Assembly (NCBI GenBank): GCA_036346375.1
Contig: CM070502.1
Span: forward strand, 17,956,924-18,020,923
From: Guadua angustifolia
Lineage: Eukaryota > Streptophyta > Magnoliopsida > Poales > Poaceae
Direction of reading: 5' to 3'
Length of the DNA stretch: 64,000 bases
Below are positions 1 to 12,500 of this stretch, in pieces; position 1 is the stretch's first letter, and every line of letters starts with the position of its first letter. The translations under genes and the position numbers were made by a program. A model generated the notes under the pieces. That model saw only the letters and a program-made list of their open reading frames with translations, ran no database searches and was not told the origin of the DNA.

Positions 1-185
1 AAAAATTACGAAGGACCTATTTGTAATTTGTAAGGACCTATCCGTAATTCGAAGGAATGGAGGGGGATTTTCGCAAAATGGCTTGAGGAGACACGTGCAT
101 GGGCTGGTTGATCGCCAATTTCTTCCGGTATAATGGGTGCAACCAATAGCAATAATAGCGCGCTACGCTGCGCCGTTCTGTAGAG

Positions 186-916
186 TCGATAGGACCCATC
201 GGCGACTCCATGGGGTGCTATAAACCTTTGATGAAATCTGTGTTTTTTTAGAAAACGGAAAATTTGGTCGAATTTTCGATCTTCGTATTTTTTAAATAAA
301 ATGGGTCGGTAGGACCCGTTGGTGAATCCATGGGCTACTATAAACCTTCGACGAATCCGCGTTTTTTTTAGAAAACCACGGCTAGGACCCGTCGGCAAAT
401 CGATAAGTTGCTATAAACCTTCGACGTATCTGTGTTTTTTTTGTGATGAAAATATTTTTTTCGGGTTTTTTTGGTGGCGAAAACATTTTTTCCGGTTTTT
501 TTTTGTGGCGAAAACATTTTTTTCGGGAAAAACGGAGAAAGGACCCGTCGGCAAATCGATAAGTTGCTACAAACCTTCGACATATCTATGTTTTTTTGGT
601 GGCGAAAACATTTTTTCCGGGTTTTTTTGGTGGCGAAAACATTTTTTCCGGGAAAAAGGGAGAAAGGACCTAGACGTATCTGTGTTTTTTTGGTGACGAA
701 AACATTTTTTCCGGTTTTTTTTGGTGGCGAAAACATTTTTTCCTGTTTTTTTTTGTGGCGAAAACATTTTTTCCGGGAAAAACGGAGAAAGAATTTTTTT
801 CCGGGTTTTTTTTGTGGCGAAAAAATTTTTTCCAGGAAAAACGGAGAAAGGACCCGTCGGCAAATCGATAAGTTGCTATAAACCTTCGACATATCTGTGT
901 TTTTTTGGTGACGAAG
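186..916. repeat. Tandem array of two interleaved short repeats
   Basis: Two motifs alternate. One is a roughly 57-bp unit beginning GGACCCGTCGGCAAATCG and running through AAACCTTCGAC to a T-run; copies begin near 189, 309, 385, 540 and 850, with a partial near 666. The other is a roughly 28-bp unit built on GTGGCGAAAACATTTTTTCC, with copies near 471, 499, 598, 628, 720, 750 and 810. Open frames here are by-products of the repeat period and have low-complexity Lys/Phe-rich translations, so I call no gene. The array abuts the gypsy LTR at 917. Confidence 0.85.
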
Positions 917-3900
917 TGTAATAGCCCAAAAGTTGAGAACAGTAAAAATATAATATTTAAATTTGATTGTGAATATTTTTGGGATTTCTGAATATTGTTT
1001 GCTTTATTTGGATTTCTTGGAATTTTTGTGTTGCAAGAAAAATCAAACAAAAGGAAATAAAGAATAAAAAAGAGAAAAAGACAAAAATGTAAAAAGTAAA
1101 AATTTAGAAAATTGCCATGATAACCTCGATCATTCAATTAAATCATTTTAGCCAAAGAATTGAAATTTTACACACGAATAATGAAGAAATAAAATAAAGA
1201 GACAACTTTCAATTCTAAATAATGCATCGTCGAATTTATAAAATACTTATAAATCTTATCTACAGCTGAAAAAATTATCATGACAACCTCAATGCAATAT
1301 ATACCTCTGGTAAAATATTATAAATTAATAATGCCATTTATGACTTTTCCAAATTTAAAAATAGAAACCGTGAAAATCTAGAAATTGAAATGTCGAATTT
1401 TTATAAAATAATAGAACCATATTTTGAGCTAAAAATTTTACAGAAGCATTCTTAGCTCAAATAAATTTGAAAAACAAAATTTCAAAAATAATAGACTTCA
1501 ATTGATCTCAAAGAAAAATCAAAATCCGAAACAAAATTTAGGAGCAATCATTTGTTGAAGGAATATTAATAATTTTTCAGTAACTCATTTTAATCTCAAA
1601 ATTTTACCAGAGTCAAATTCAGTTTAGAGACTTTGGTCAAAAAGTTTCACCATTTTCAACATCTATTTGACCACCAATAAAATTAGAGAGAGGGGGGGAT
1701 TCACCCACAACCACCTGCTTCCTTCGATCAATCATCGACGTGAGGGCCAACCCGTTCTTTGCTCCGCTCATTGGCGCAATGGAGAAGTTCTCACCATCGA
1801 CAATGGTCCGGCCCACCGCCAGACTCATCTTCTCCACTTCCGTTCGATCCACTAGGAGCAGGAGGCGAATTCTCCAGAAGTGTAGAATGCAGCCAGTGCT
1901 CGATTCATCGAACCAGCTCGTCGTTGGTCATCCCTCTGCGTCACCTTCCCTCATCACCGCACGGTCCATCCACGAGTCTCACGCACCGAGCTTTCGCCCA
2001 TAACCATTCCCGCCAACTCCTCGTCCTTCCGGGCCAATGCCAACGATCGTTGCCGCGCGTCCCAGCTCAACAGCGCGCTCGACCCACTACAAAGCTGTCT
2101 CAGAGCCGCATTAGCACTCCTTCTTCCTTCTCCTCAAGCCAAACGCCCTTAAGCCTGCTCCATTTCCGCCATGACCGCATAGCCTTGAGCTCAGAACAAA
2201 CTTGATTCTAGGCAATACATGCAACCATTCTCTGATTCCTTCGAGCCTTAGAATCACCGAGCCAAGAGGATCAAAAGCCCCTAAAAATCCTTGAGCTTTC
2301 TCACGTGAAATCGAGCTGCTGTCGGGAGCTCTTCTTCTTCAAAACCGGTGCTCGAGGGTGGAGCTCCCCAGTGTCTCTTCAGCTGAAGCAACCACAAAAA
2401 TGGACTCCCCAGTGTCCCCTAATGCTCACAATGCTGCCGATTCAAGCCGAATCCTCTCCGGTCATTTCCTTCATCTTGCCGCCATTACCGCCGTCGCTTG
2501 ACCTCGACTGCGCACCTCTCTGGTAGCTCTCCGGCCGAATCGGTACCTACTCTGGTTGCACCTGGCCGTGCTCTTCCTCCTGGTGTCTCGCTGTCACGGG
2601 AGCTTCACGGAAGACCATCGCCCGGCCGACCCTAGCCGCTCTGCTTCCTTTCATCGCTGTCTGGGGCAGGATGTCCGCCGAATAGGGGTGAGCCTGTTCA
2701 ATGACTAAAGGCGTTTTCAGTTTAGGGAAAACGTATTTCATTATTTCATATGAATTTCCAAATCGGTTTAATATTCAATCTTGAATATCTTGTGTAATTT
2801 TAATCAAATTTAGTGAGATAAATTTCATTATTCATCTAAAATCATAAAGAATCTAAATATACAAAAATATTTAGTTTTGAACTTCGAGCAATTTATTGGA
2901 ATTAAACTTTGATATAATCCCATTATGGTCTTTAATAAAAGTTTGTGCGAATAATTCATAAAATATTGAAATAAATTTTATATGATGCTAAGATCGGGAT
3001 AGATTCAAATATACTAATATATTCAATTTTTGAATCATCGAACAATTATTTAAATTTAAAGGTGAGATAAACACTATTATAGACCTTATTGCACACATGA
3101 AGAATATAATTTATAAGATCATAAAATAAATAATTATGTGCTTCTGGGATTGTAATAAACCTAATCATGCAAAAATATTTAATTTTGGAACCAAGTTTAA
3201 TATATTTGCTTCGCAATCATTAATAAGCCTTAATATGACCATTTATAAGAGTAAGTGCATAATAGCTCATAACATAGTAAGAATACCTTGAATAGGTTCC
3301 TGGAATCAATAGAGAACCATTTATGTGAAAATATTCAATGTGAAACTTATCTTGCATTCTTTGATGCAAGAAAGTGCAAACAACAACAGCAAATGAATAT
3401 ATAATCCATCGCAATTAAAGCTAAAATAATGCCAAACTAACTTTAAAACATTTCTAAGATTGTTTACTATTAACACCTGAAAATGGATTAAAGATCATGT
3501 ATAATGTAGTTGCAAACTCAAAATGAATCTTGATCCAATTTAGCGTTTGCATTGTGATCATTTAGACTACTTCAACTGTAGATAAAATAACCTATCTAAA
3601 TGCTAAAACTTATAAAACTAGTTCAAAAATACTTTACAAAGTTCATACTACCATGTTCTATAGAAAGAATCTTATTTTATTAAGATTTGCATATTAATAT
3701 TGTTAGCTCAAAAACCTTATGTGATAATCATTCGCTTCATATTCATGCCGATTCCGTATAATGTAAACTTTATAATGCCACGTAAGCTCTTTCAACGATG
3801 AATCTAATGTTTCGTCTAAATCGTAAAACTAATGAAATTAGCTCAGTAGTGCTCCCCAAAGTACAGTCTACGCTATTACGAAAGGGTAATCTCATTTCAT

Positions 3901-3950
3901 CGTGATTCACATATTAATCTTGATAGCTTAATAACCCTAAGTGTTCACGT
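917..3950 (+). repeat. Element A 5' LTR, left portion
   Basis: Matches the 3' LTR at 14168-16386 nearly base for base up to about 3160, with small indels. It begins TGTAATAGCCC, where the canonical C of the 3' copy is T. An AT-rich first 750 bp is followed by a GC-rich stretch (about 1690-2690) and another AT-rich stretch. From about 3480 it contains two imperfect roughly 230-bp repeats, which also occur in element B's LTR in the opposite orientation. The ORFs in the GC-rich part are not preserved between the LTR copies (indels change frame), so I call none. The right edge at about 3950 is where sequence switches to the inverted leader of element B. Confidence 0.75.
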
Positions 3951-4565
3951 GTCTGAAAGCCGTAATATGAATGAGGACAATTTATTGTGAAACTTTAACC
4001 TAGAGGTTAAGTTCACACATAAATCACCCGGGCAAACAGAATAAAACAAATTTCAAGTAGCGGAACATAACAACAACATATATTGTTCTATATAACTAGA
4101 GCGGAATAATATGCTATGCGCAAATGGTTCTTATCTTAAGACAGATTGTAAGATATTCTAATCTTCTGCATTTTACTGCTGGAAGACATCGGTTCTTGAT
4201 GAAGCAAGATCTTCAATCTTCACTTTTGCTTTGTCGAGGTTGGTGAAGCGTTGCATGTTTTCTTGAGATAGTTGTCGCAAGCATTGTAGGCTCCTTCGGT
4301 TGGCATGAAGAACGACAGCAACATGTCTCGGACATCTTCAGAAGCAACAGCGAAGTTGACCACTAGTGACAATTTCTTTTTGAGATGAGGGGAATTTGTT
4401 TACAACTCAAAATGAATGTAGGGTAAGAATAGAATCTTAAGAATGAGGAAAGAATAGCAAAGTCTACATTTTGCAATTATACTAGCTTCGGAAAATATGA
4501 TTTTGAATTTTCTTATTCCAATGCTATCGACCATTCTATCTAAGGTTTATCCTACGGTCAGTATA

Positions 4566-4577
4566 GCTCTGATACCA
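4566..4577 (-). other. Primer-binding site of element B
   Basis: The reverse complement reads TGGTATCAGAGC, the usual plant initiator-tRNA-Met complement, four bases after the LTR terminus TCACA at 4582. The same motif and following bases recur at 9570 in element A. Confidence 0.85.
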
Positions 4578-4581
4578 ACTC

Positions 4582-7500
4582 TGTGAGACCCCGTTCTGAT
4601 GAACAGGAACCTCCATGTGATTACTATGCTATTCCCTGGATCAGTAGCTAGCACTCACATGTTTACAACAATTGGAAATCACAACCATACAATATAATAA
4701 TTAAGCGGAAACGATAATATAAAGATATATTACAACTCAGAGAATATAGCAGCAAAAGAAGCGAAGCCTTGTAGTGTACCCATCCATTCCCGCAGGCAAC
4801 TGACTAGGCATAAGCTTCAGACAGAACACGGCAAAAAGGATCCCGCAACCTGCGACGAAAAGAGACTCGAAGCCTCTCGCAAACTCAACTACCTACAATA
4901 TAATTAGGCAAGGGTGAGTACTTTACGTACTCAGCAAGACTTGAGCAAACCTATAGTACATGCAGGCCATTTCAAAGGAAAGGCTACTACAGTTAATTTG
5001 CATAAAGCAAAATTGAATTGTAAAACAAGTTATTTGCAAACGGAATTTACAAGAGCAAGATTAATTGATAGCAAATAAGTAAGGCATAGATAACACTCAC
5101 CGTCCTCCATGACGTGAGCGACGAATCAATCATTGCCATCGCATGGCATATATCCAGTTCTTTGCCCACACAAGGCACAACAACTGACACCAACACTTGC
5201 CAACACATGGTATAGTATTGGGTCATCTGTGGGGTAAGCTAACTTATAAAATAAACCTTTTTGAAAATACCAAAGCTAACATTGGAATGACTTCACCGAG
5301 TGCTCATGACCATGGCCTGCTAATTAATTAGATTTAAACTCGCAGAGGTGTACAACTTTACCCACAAGGAATGATCAACTTTGCACGACACACTTCCTTA
5401 GGTGTGACGTCAAGAAGACCATACATAGTCATTACATTACCTAGACATGGCTTTGACCAGCCCAGACGTTAACCCCATTGTAGAACTAGAAACACACACC
5501 CAAGCCGTGGATCCACTTTCACACACCAACACAACGTTTCTAAACACGGCGTATGCATACCGCTGCATTAGCAAGTAGAAACCCCGTCAGGTAGACCTGA
5601 CTGGAATACCTGTGCAAGCTCCCGCCTACCAATGAACAAAGCCATGTCTAATTAACATAATAAGCTATGGCTAACCCATCCTCACCCTTGTGGTTGCACG
5701 GAAATCTCGGATCAATAGCGTCCCATTGCTCGGTCCTTAAACTGACACGGGCGACACTTCACCCTACACTACGTGCAATTCCTGTTGCACATCCGGCTAT
5801 CGCCAATAATCGCCCGCATCAAAGCATAGTTTCATTTTGGGTTTTTAATCAAAGTACCCACAACCAACAGTGACGTTACCCAGGTTTTCAGGAAACAAAT
5901 ATTGATTTGATCATGTGCATCGCTGATGCTAAAGCATGGCTAAGCAGGAATAATATGAACGTATATACCCAAGATGACATTAAGTAATGCCTATCCTCAA
6001 TCTATGGTTATCAAGGTTCACATGTTCATAATCATCAACGGAGATTCACGAGACAACAGGTATAACTACCAATCCACAAAATAGCAATTTACATAAAGTA
6101 AACGCATGCATAAAAACAATTTGATGCACAAAAGGAATATAAAATATTGGGATCAATATGGTCAAAGGATGCTTGCCTTGCTTAATCATCGCTTACGACG
6201 AAGACGAGGATTGAGGATGACGACGACGACGAAGACGAAGCTAGAGACGTCGGGTCTACACGCCGAACAACGGAAAATACAACGAAACGCTAACTTCAAT
6301 AAGAGCGAAAGAAAGCAGATAAAAAGAACAAATAAACTCTTCACAAGAAATAGGGATTGCTCTTTATGAATTTATTAATCTTATTTTACGAATTACAGAT
6401 GCAAAGATTGATTGGATTAATAGAATAAATCATTAGTTGAAATGCTTCATTGATTTACTATTCACAATATGAGTTTCTGCCAATTCTTATTATTTACGGG
6501 TTTTGCTCTATTAGGATTCAGATTCAAAGCAAGCTGAAATAAGAATATTTTCTTAGATTACGGTAGATTATATTCTAAAGATCATTTCTAATCTGTTCTT
6601 TACATTATTCGGATTTAGATGAGTTGTTTTGCGAGTTGATGAAAAAGGCTTAAATGATCATATTAGAGTATGAATGATTAGCTCTTTATCTTTAAATGAT
6701 TTCGCTTAGCATTAGTTTCATGCAAGTTAAATCTACTGATTTGGGCTACTGGGTACATATTCGAGGTTCTAAGAAGATTCTGGTGATACAATTAACTTAA
6801 CTACGGATTCCTTCATTATTACCTAAAGTTTATTCATTCGTATTAAGGTCTAAAGTAATGCGGTTACTTAGGGTTATTCAGCTATTAAGATTTGTATGCA
6901 AAACATGATGAAATATGGTTATTTCTTCATAATGAGATGATTTATACTTTGTATAACAATTCTAAGCTAATTCCATAAATTTTAGGCTTTGGCTGATACA
7001 TTATACTCACTGCTTAAAATGCTAATATAGTATCAAGGTTCACTTTACAAGAAATCGGATTGAACATGTGCAAGTGAACGAGTATCACTTAAGGTTATTT
7101 AACCTACTGTGATAAATATGCAAACCTTAGCAAAATGGGATTATCTTTTCCTAGCGGTAGTACATACTTTGGAGAGTACTCTTGAGCTAATTTCATAAGT
7201 TTTACGATTTAGATGAGATATTATATTCATTGTTGAAAAGGCTTAAGTGGCATTGTTAAGTTGACGTTTATTCGGAATCGGCCAAAAAGTGAATCAAAAG
7301 GTTATCGCTTAAGGGTTTTGATCTGATGAGATTAATATGCAAACCTTAATGGAATATGATTCTTTTTACAAATCATGGTAGTATAAACTTTGTAGAGTGT
7401 TACTAAACTAATTTGACTAATTTTAGTATTTGGATGAGTTATTTTATCTATCGTTGAAATAGACTAAATGACCACATTTGCAAACCCTAAATCGGCCAAG

Positions 7501-9483
7501 TTCAATCTTAATTTCCAACTAACCTATACATGATCTTTACTTCATTTTTCAGGCATTAGCAGAATACCATCCTAGAAGTGTTTTAAACTAGGTTTAGCAT
7601 TATTTTCACTTTAACTGGAATAGGTTATCTAATTATCTATCATTATAATTTACATTTCTTTTCATTAAGAGAATGCAAATTGAGTTTGATTCTAAGTATC
7701 TATGCATACATGGGTTCTTCTGTTTCCAGGAACCTATTCAAAGTGTTATTACTATTTTATGAGCTATTATGCACTTACTTTTATCAATGGTCATATTAAG
7801 TTTTACTAATGTTTGCTAAACAAATGAATTAAACTTAGTTCAAAGATTAAATGTATTTGTATATTTGAATACCTCCTGGGCCTAAAATCCCATGAATACT
7901 GATTTCATCTCTTCATGGTTTATTACACACAAATTCTCATTAACATCCATATTAACATCCTAATCAAAGTTTTACATAAATAATTATTCTGCAGGTCAAA
8001 AGCTAAATATTTTTACATATTTAGATTCTTTCTGATTTTAGATAATTACACAAATTTGTTTCACTGGTTTGTGACTAAAGATGTACAAGTTATTAATAGA
8101 TGAATGCATTTCGGCCAGGAGGATGAACAGTAGCAAGAAGGCGTTTTACCAAGGGGAAAACATCTTTTGGCTCGGCTTCTTCTTCCTCAGCTCGCTGGCT
8201 CCAGCGCACAGACAGAAGAACAGAGCACTTCTAGGGCTGGCCGGCGAAGGGCCTTCTGGTGACTTTCCGGCGAAGGCGAGGGCACCAGCAGCATCAGCTC
8301 GGCAAGGGGAACTCGGGGGAGGTGTTGATTCGGCGGAAGAGACAGCAGGGCGGCACGCCATCAAGCTTGGACGGCGGCGGAAATGGCGGCTCGTGGAGAA
8401 GAAGAACAGGAGCGTTAGAGATTGAATCGGTGGCCTGGTGAACATCAGTGAGGCTAGGGCATACCATTTTGGCGGTTCATTCATTCGGAGAAGCGCCGGG
8501 TTAGGCCACCACCGTTGGCCGGACCTGGGGAAGAAGGGGCGCACCGGAGTAGCCGAATTTCGCATGGAGGGGACCGAATGTTCTTGAGGGCTTTCGATGC
8601 TGGCGGCTTGGTGATGCTCTAGACCAACCGAATTTGGGAATGGCTGGCTCAATTGCTCAGATTTTGCTTCGCGCTTCAAGTTCAGGGGCTTCGGTCATGG
8701 CGGATTCTTGGGCGAGATTCTTGCGCCAGCTTGAGGAGAGGGAAGGGGAACTGAGGGGGACTGAAAGCACTGCCCTGGGATGGCTTTGTAGTGGTCTGGG
8801 CATGCTGGGACGCGCGGCAGTGATCGCTGGAGCTTCGGGAGAGTCACCACTAGTGGAACGAACGGAGCTTCGGGAGAGTTCTTCAGTGGAGCGAACAGAA
8901 ATGGAGGAAGAAGGGTTTGGCAGTGGGTTCTGGGTCCATTGCCAGTGACTGGGATTTCAATCATGCGTCAACGGAACGGGAAATCAACGAATGGCCCACA
9001 CGTCGGCGACTACGATTAAATTTCGTTTCGAATTGTGATTTTTGATTGAGATCAATTGAAGTCTAGTATTTTTCAAATTTTGTTTTTCAAAAGTATTTGA
9101 TCTCAGGATACTTCTATAAACTTTTCAATTCCATTTGTGACTCCATTATTTTATGTGAATTCCGACAATACCTTATTTGGATTTAAAAGTTATCTTTTCC
9201 TTTTTACTTCTTCATTATTTTATGCATAAAATCTCAATTGCTGGCTAAGATGATTTAATTGAATGATTAGAGTCCTCATGGTAATTTTTTCTAAATTTTT
9301 ACTTTTTATATTTTTGCCTTTTCCTCTTTTCCATTCTTTAATTCCATTTGTTGGATTTTTCATGTGAAGCACAATTCCAAAGAAATCCAAATAAAATTCA
9401 GTAATGGCAAGGAAACTCAGAAATAATAATATTCAAAATTAAATTATTCATTTTCACTTTTATTAAATTTTCAGGATGTTACA
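4582..9483 (-). repeat. Element B 5' LTR, about 4.9 kb
   Basis: Bounded by TG at 9483 and CA at 4582 when read on the minus strand. It holds a GC-rich block (8100-8950), a run of roughly 230-bp imperfect tandem units (about 6620-7490), and a block at 4900-5100 that recurs as debris at about 52400-52520. Short ORFs (for example 8081-8425 and 6106-6369) show no domain and occur in LTR sequence, so I do not call genes. Confidence 0.7.
6620..7490. repeat. Imperfect tandem repeats of about 230 bp inside LTR B
   Basis: Successive units near 6855, 7085 and 7311 share a fixed order of motifs: TTAGGGTTATT-like start, TAATATGCAAACC-like middle, TACTTTG..GAG, CTAATTTCATAA, then GATTTAGATGA..TTAT. An earlier diverged unit begins near 6620. 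The inverse counterpart in A's LTR (3480-3945) has about two units, so copy number differs between related LTRs. Confidence 0.65.
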
Positions 9484-9566
9484 ACTAGCTACTGATCCAG
9501 GGACTAGTACTGCAAGCACATTAGATTTCCATTTTTACATTCTGTGTAAAAATGGGGGTCGCTACA
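9484..9566 (+). repeat. Terminal piece of element A 5' LTR
   Basis: This 83-bp block ends CGCTACA immediately before the primer site and resembles the end of LTR B (shared CTAGCTACTGATCCAGGGA). It is separated from the rest of LTR A by element B. Assigning it to A is an inference from position and orientation. Confidence 0.6.
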
Positions 9567-9569
9567 GCT

Positions 9570-9581
9570 TGGTATCAGAGC
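9570..9581 (+). other. Primer-binding site of element A
   Basis: TGGTATCAGAGC, complementary to the 3' end of plant initiator tRNA-Met, three bases after the LTR end. It sets the plus orientation of element A. Confidence 0.85.
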
Positions 9582-12500
9582 TATACTGACCGTAGGGTAA
9601 ACCTTAGATAGAAGGGTCATTAGCATTAGAATAAGCAAATTCAAAAGCTTATTTTCAAAAGATACTCTATTTGCAAAATGTAGACTTTGTTATTCTTTCC
9701 TCATCCTTAAGATCCTACTCTTACCCCTATTTTCATTTTGATTTGTAAACAAACTCTTCTTTCCTGAAAAAGAAATCCCTGCCATAGTTATCTACACTGT
9801 TTGCTTTTGAAGATGTACAAGACTTGTCGCTACTATGCTTCGTGCCAACCGATGAAGAATACAATGCCTGCGACAACCGTCTCAAGAAAGCAGACGACAC
9901 TTCGCTAACTTCGACAAAGCAGAAGTAAAGCTCAAAGATTTTACTTCATGAAGAGACAACATCACCCAACAGTAAAAGGTAGAAAAATAGGATATATATT
10001 AGGATCTATCTTAAGATAAGAACCCATATGCGTAGTATATTGTTCTGCTCTAGTTATATAGAGCAACACATGTTGTTGTTATGTCTTGCTACTTGAAATT
10101 GGTTTTTATTCTGAATGTTAGGATTGATTTATGTGTAAACTTAACCTCTAGGTTAAAGTTTCATAATAAATTGCCCTCATGTATGAATATCGAAATCTCA
10201 ACCCATAGGATAAATAAGCAATTATAAAACAGCTTATCTCTTCTTCATAGAAATTCTCACCTATGTAACCATCATGGTTATTAACCTTTCTTAAAATTTA
10301 ATCTCATCAAGATTAGTAATATAGTCTCCATTACTACTCTTAGCTTTGCTTGAGATCACACCACCCATATATAAACCAAATTAAGATCTTACCACATTAG
10401 TAACATCAAACTAGCTTATGCTGCTTTAGGCTAGTTAAAACTTAATGTTCCAATAATAAATTCTAACCATGCCTCAAAACTCACCTCGCTGCTTATCTAG
10501 ATTATATACTATGAAAATGTGTTGGAACCAGAAAAGTTATATTCTTCTGAACAGAAACCTTCGAATGAATGTTAAAACTGAAAACTGGGAAAAAAATCAG
10601 AAACCCTATTTTCTAAAAGAAATATAAAGAGAGCAGCATTAGTTGTATATATACTCTTTTCCCATCTATAGAAATTTAATCTTCTTATCTGTGCACTCAT
10701 TTCTCCTTTGTAGAATTTTCTTTCACCACTACTAAGTTATTCTTCTTAGAAGTATTTCTCTCCTTGTCCCTTTGCACAAAAAAAACACACCAACAAATCC
10801 TTTTGAAATAATTTCAGGAGCAAGTCAACATCGTCGTGATGTCTGCATGAGCAACTTCAAGAAGATAGAAGTAACAAGCATCATAACTTCTCCGACTTCA
10901 TAGAAGCCTTGGAAGACTAACATCAACAAGTGATGCAAAGGATTAAAAGAAGACTCGTCTCTGAACAACCTACTTTGAAGGATAGTATTATACGAGCTAC
11001 ACATTGTTCTAGCTATATAGTAAACCTCTTATGCGGAAATACGTATGATACAATTAGTAGAAGAAAACCCATGATACCCTTCCTATATACTAAGTTAAAT
11101 ATATGTATAGTATTTCTGTGTTATTGAAATTTTGTTGTAAATCCTTTCTATTGCTTTCGGGTTACTCTCGTGAATGTTAAACCACTAGGTTGAAATTTAC
11201 GATGCGTTAACCCTACTTAATAAGAAAATTTTAATTAAAAAGATTTTAAAGAACGAAACATTGCTTTATAAACCAAGACAAAAACTACTTAATCCACATA
11301 GAAACTTCTCTAAAATAATATTTTAAAAGAACGAAACGTTGCCTTGTAACCCAACAAAATTCCATCTAAGTAGCTTTACTCTAATAAATATTGTTGCAGG
11401 ATGCCTGCGACACAATTCATTAATACATCTACTGGAAGTAATGAGTAATAAAATTTTTAGCCTTTATAACTAGCCTTCGGCTCACACCAAATAATCTTGG
11501 TTAAAATGCATCCTTTCACTCATCTCAAATATTTTAACATACTCTATATCTCTCTTTAAATTAGCTTATTCTTGCTAATGATTCTTGGTATAAACTGCTA
11601 ACACTCTTCATCTACTTCGTGAAACCTTGCAAGACACTCAACTGCTAAGAAATGATAATCCTCTCCAAGTCCAACCAAATCCTTTGTATTTAGCTAAAGC
11701 ACCTCATTTTCACATAGCAATCGTCATAACTCTCCACTTTCTCAAGGTTCAAAAAAAATGTTAGAATCTGTAACCATGGTGTAAATGCTCACCATAATTG
11801 AACAAAATCATTAAATGCACACCCTTTTGTTTTAGCAACTAGCACAAATATTTCTAACATTAGCATAATTCTAGCCAAAAAAGAAAATGGTTTGAACTAG
11901 AAACCTACTTCAATAACTTATTTGATACCTACACATTGTTCTTTGAAGTGTTGTTAACCCAGCCACCCAGGAAATATTGCTTAAAGAATTAAAGAAACAA
12001 CACTTGACCCTAACTACCTTCACTAAGAAAGTAGTAAATGGCAATCGCCAACGGTATGTTCTTATTTAATAAAGAAAGTCATTGGGCTAAAGAATGTTCT
12101 AAGGAACAACAGGCTAAGATTCACAAGGAAAATAATACTAAGCATACAACTAAACCGAACAAGACACTATGAGAAAAGTGTGAATGCTTCAACTGTCACG
12201 AAAAGAACGAAATTCCTAAACGATATCCACAAGTTGAACAAATATATCCTACAATCGTAGACATACCAGAAGTCACGTTAGACTAGATTATAACCCTGAG
12301 AGTAGGAGGAATAAAAATCTGAAACAGTTCGCTCGAAAAATTTGTCAAAGAATTAGAGACGCTTAAACAATAATACATACCCTAAGAAGAATTTTACTCA
12401 ACTTTATTCTTAATCTCAATTATCAATTGTTCATCCCTCCAACAACACCAATGAACAGCTATCCGACATGCAAAACCAAAAAGCCCATGTCATCTATTCT

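Larger units (their letters stand above)
3950..9483 (-). mobile_element. Element B: inverted 5' LTR plus leader of a related gypsy element
   Basis: On the minus strand the LTR starts TGTAACATCC at 9483 and ends TCACA at 4582. A primer site TGGTATCAGAGC follows at 4577-4566, then about 620 bp of leader down to about 3950. The leader is the inverted counterpart of A's leader (for example 3960-4140 against 10020-10190). The LTR is therefore about 4.9 kb, long for the family. B's first kilobase and GC-rich section (8100-8950) parallel A's LTR in inverse orientation. The rest of B (gag-pol and 3' LTR) is absent, so it is a fragment, either an abortive insertion or the remnant of a deletion. Confidence 0.7.

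Noticed and set aside
319..921. Several ORFs of 66-174 codons on both strands at the left end
   Set aside because: They are created by tandem repeats with few stop codons; the translations are Lys/Phe-rich low complexity.
1740..2526. Four ORFs in the GC-rich part of LTR A (and matching ones at 14996-16023)
   Set aside because: The frames are not conserved between the two LTR copies, where indels shift them; composition alone explains the openness.
8081..8964. GC-rich ORFs on both strands inside LTR B
   Set aside because: They sit in an LTR, have no domain and correspond to noncoding LTR sequence in element A.
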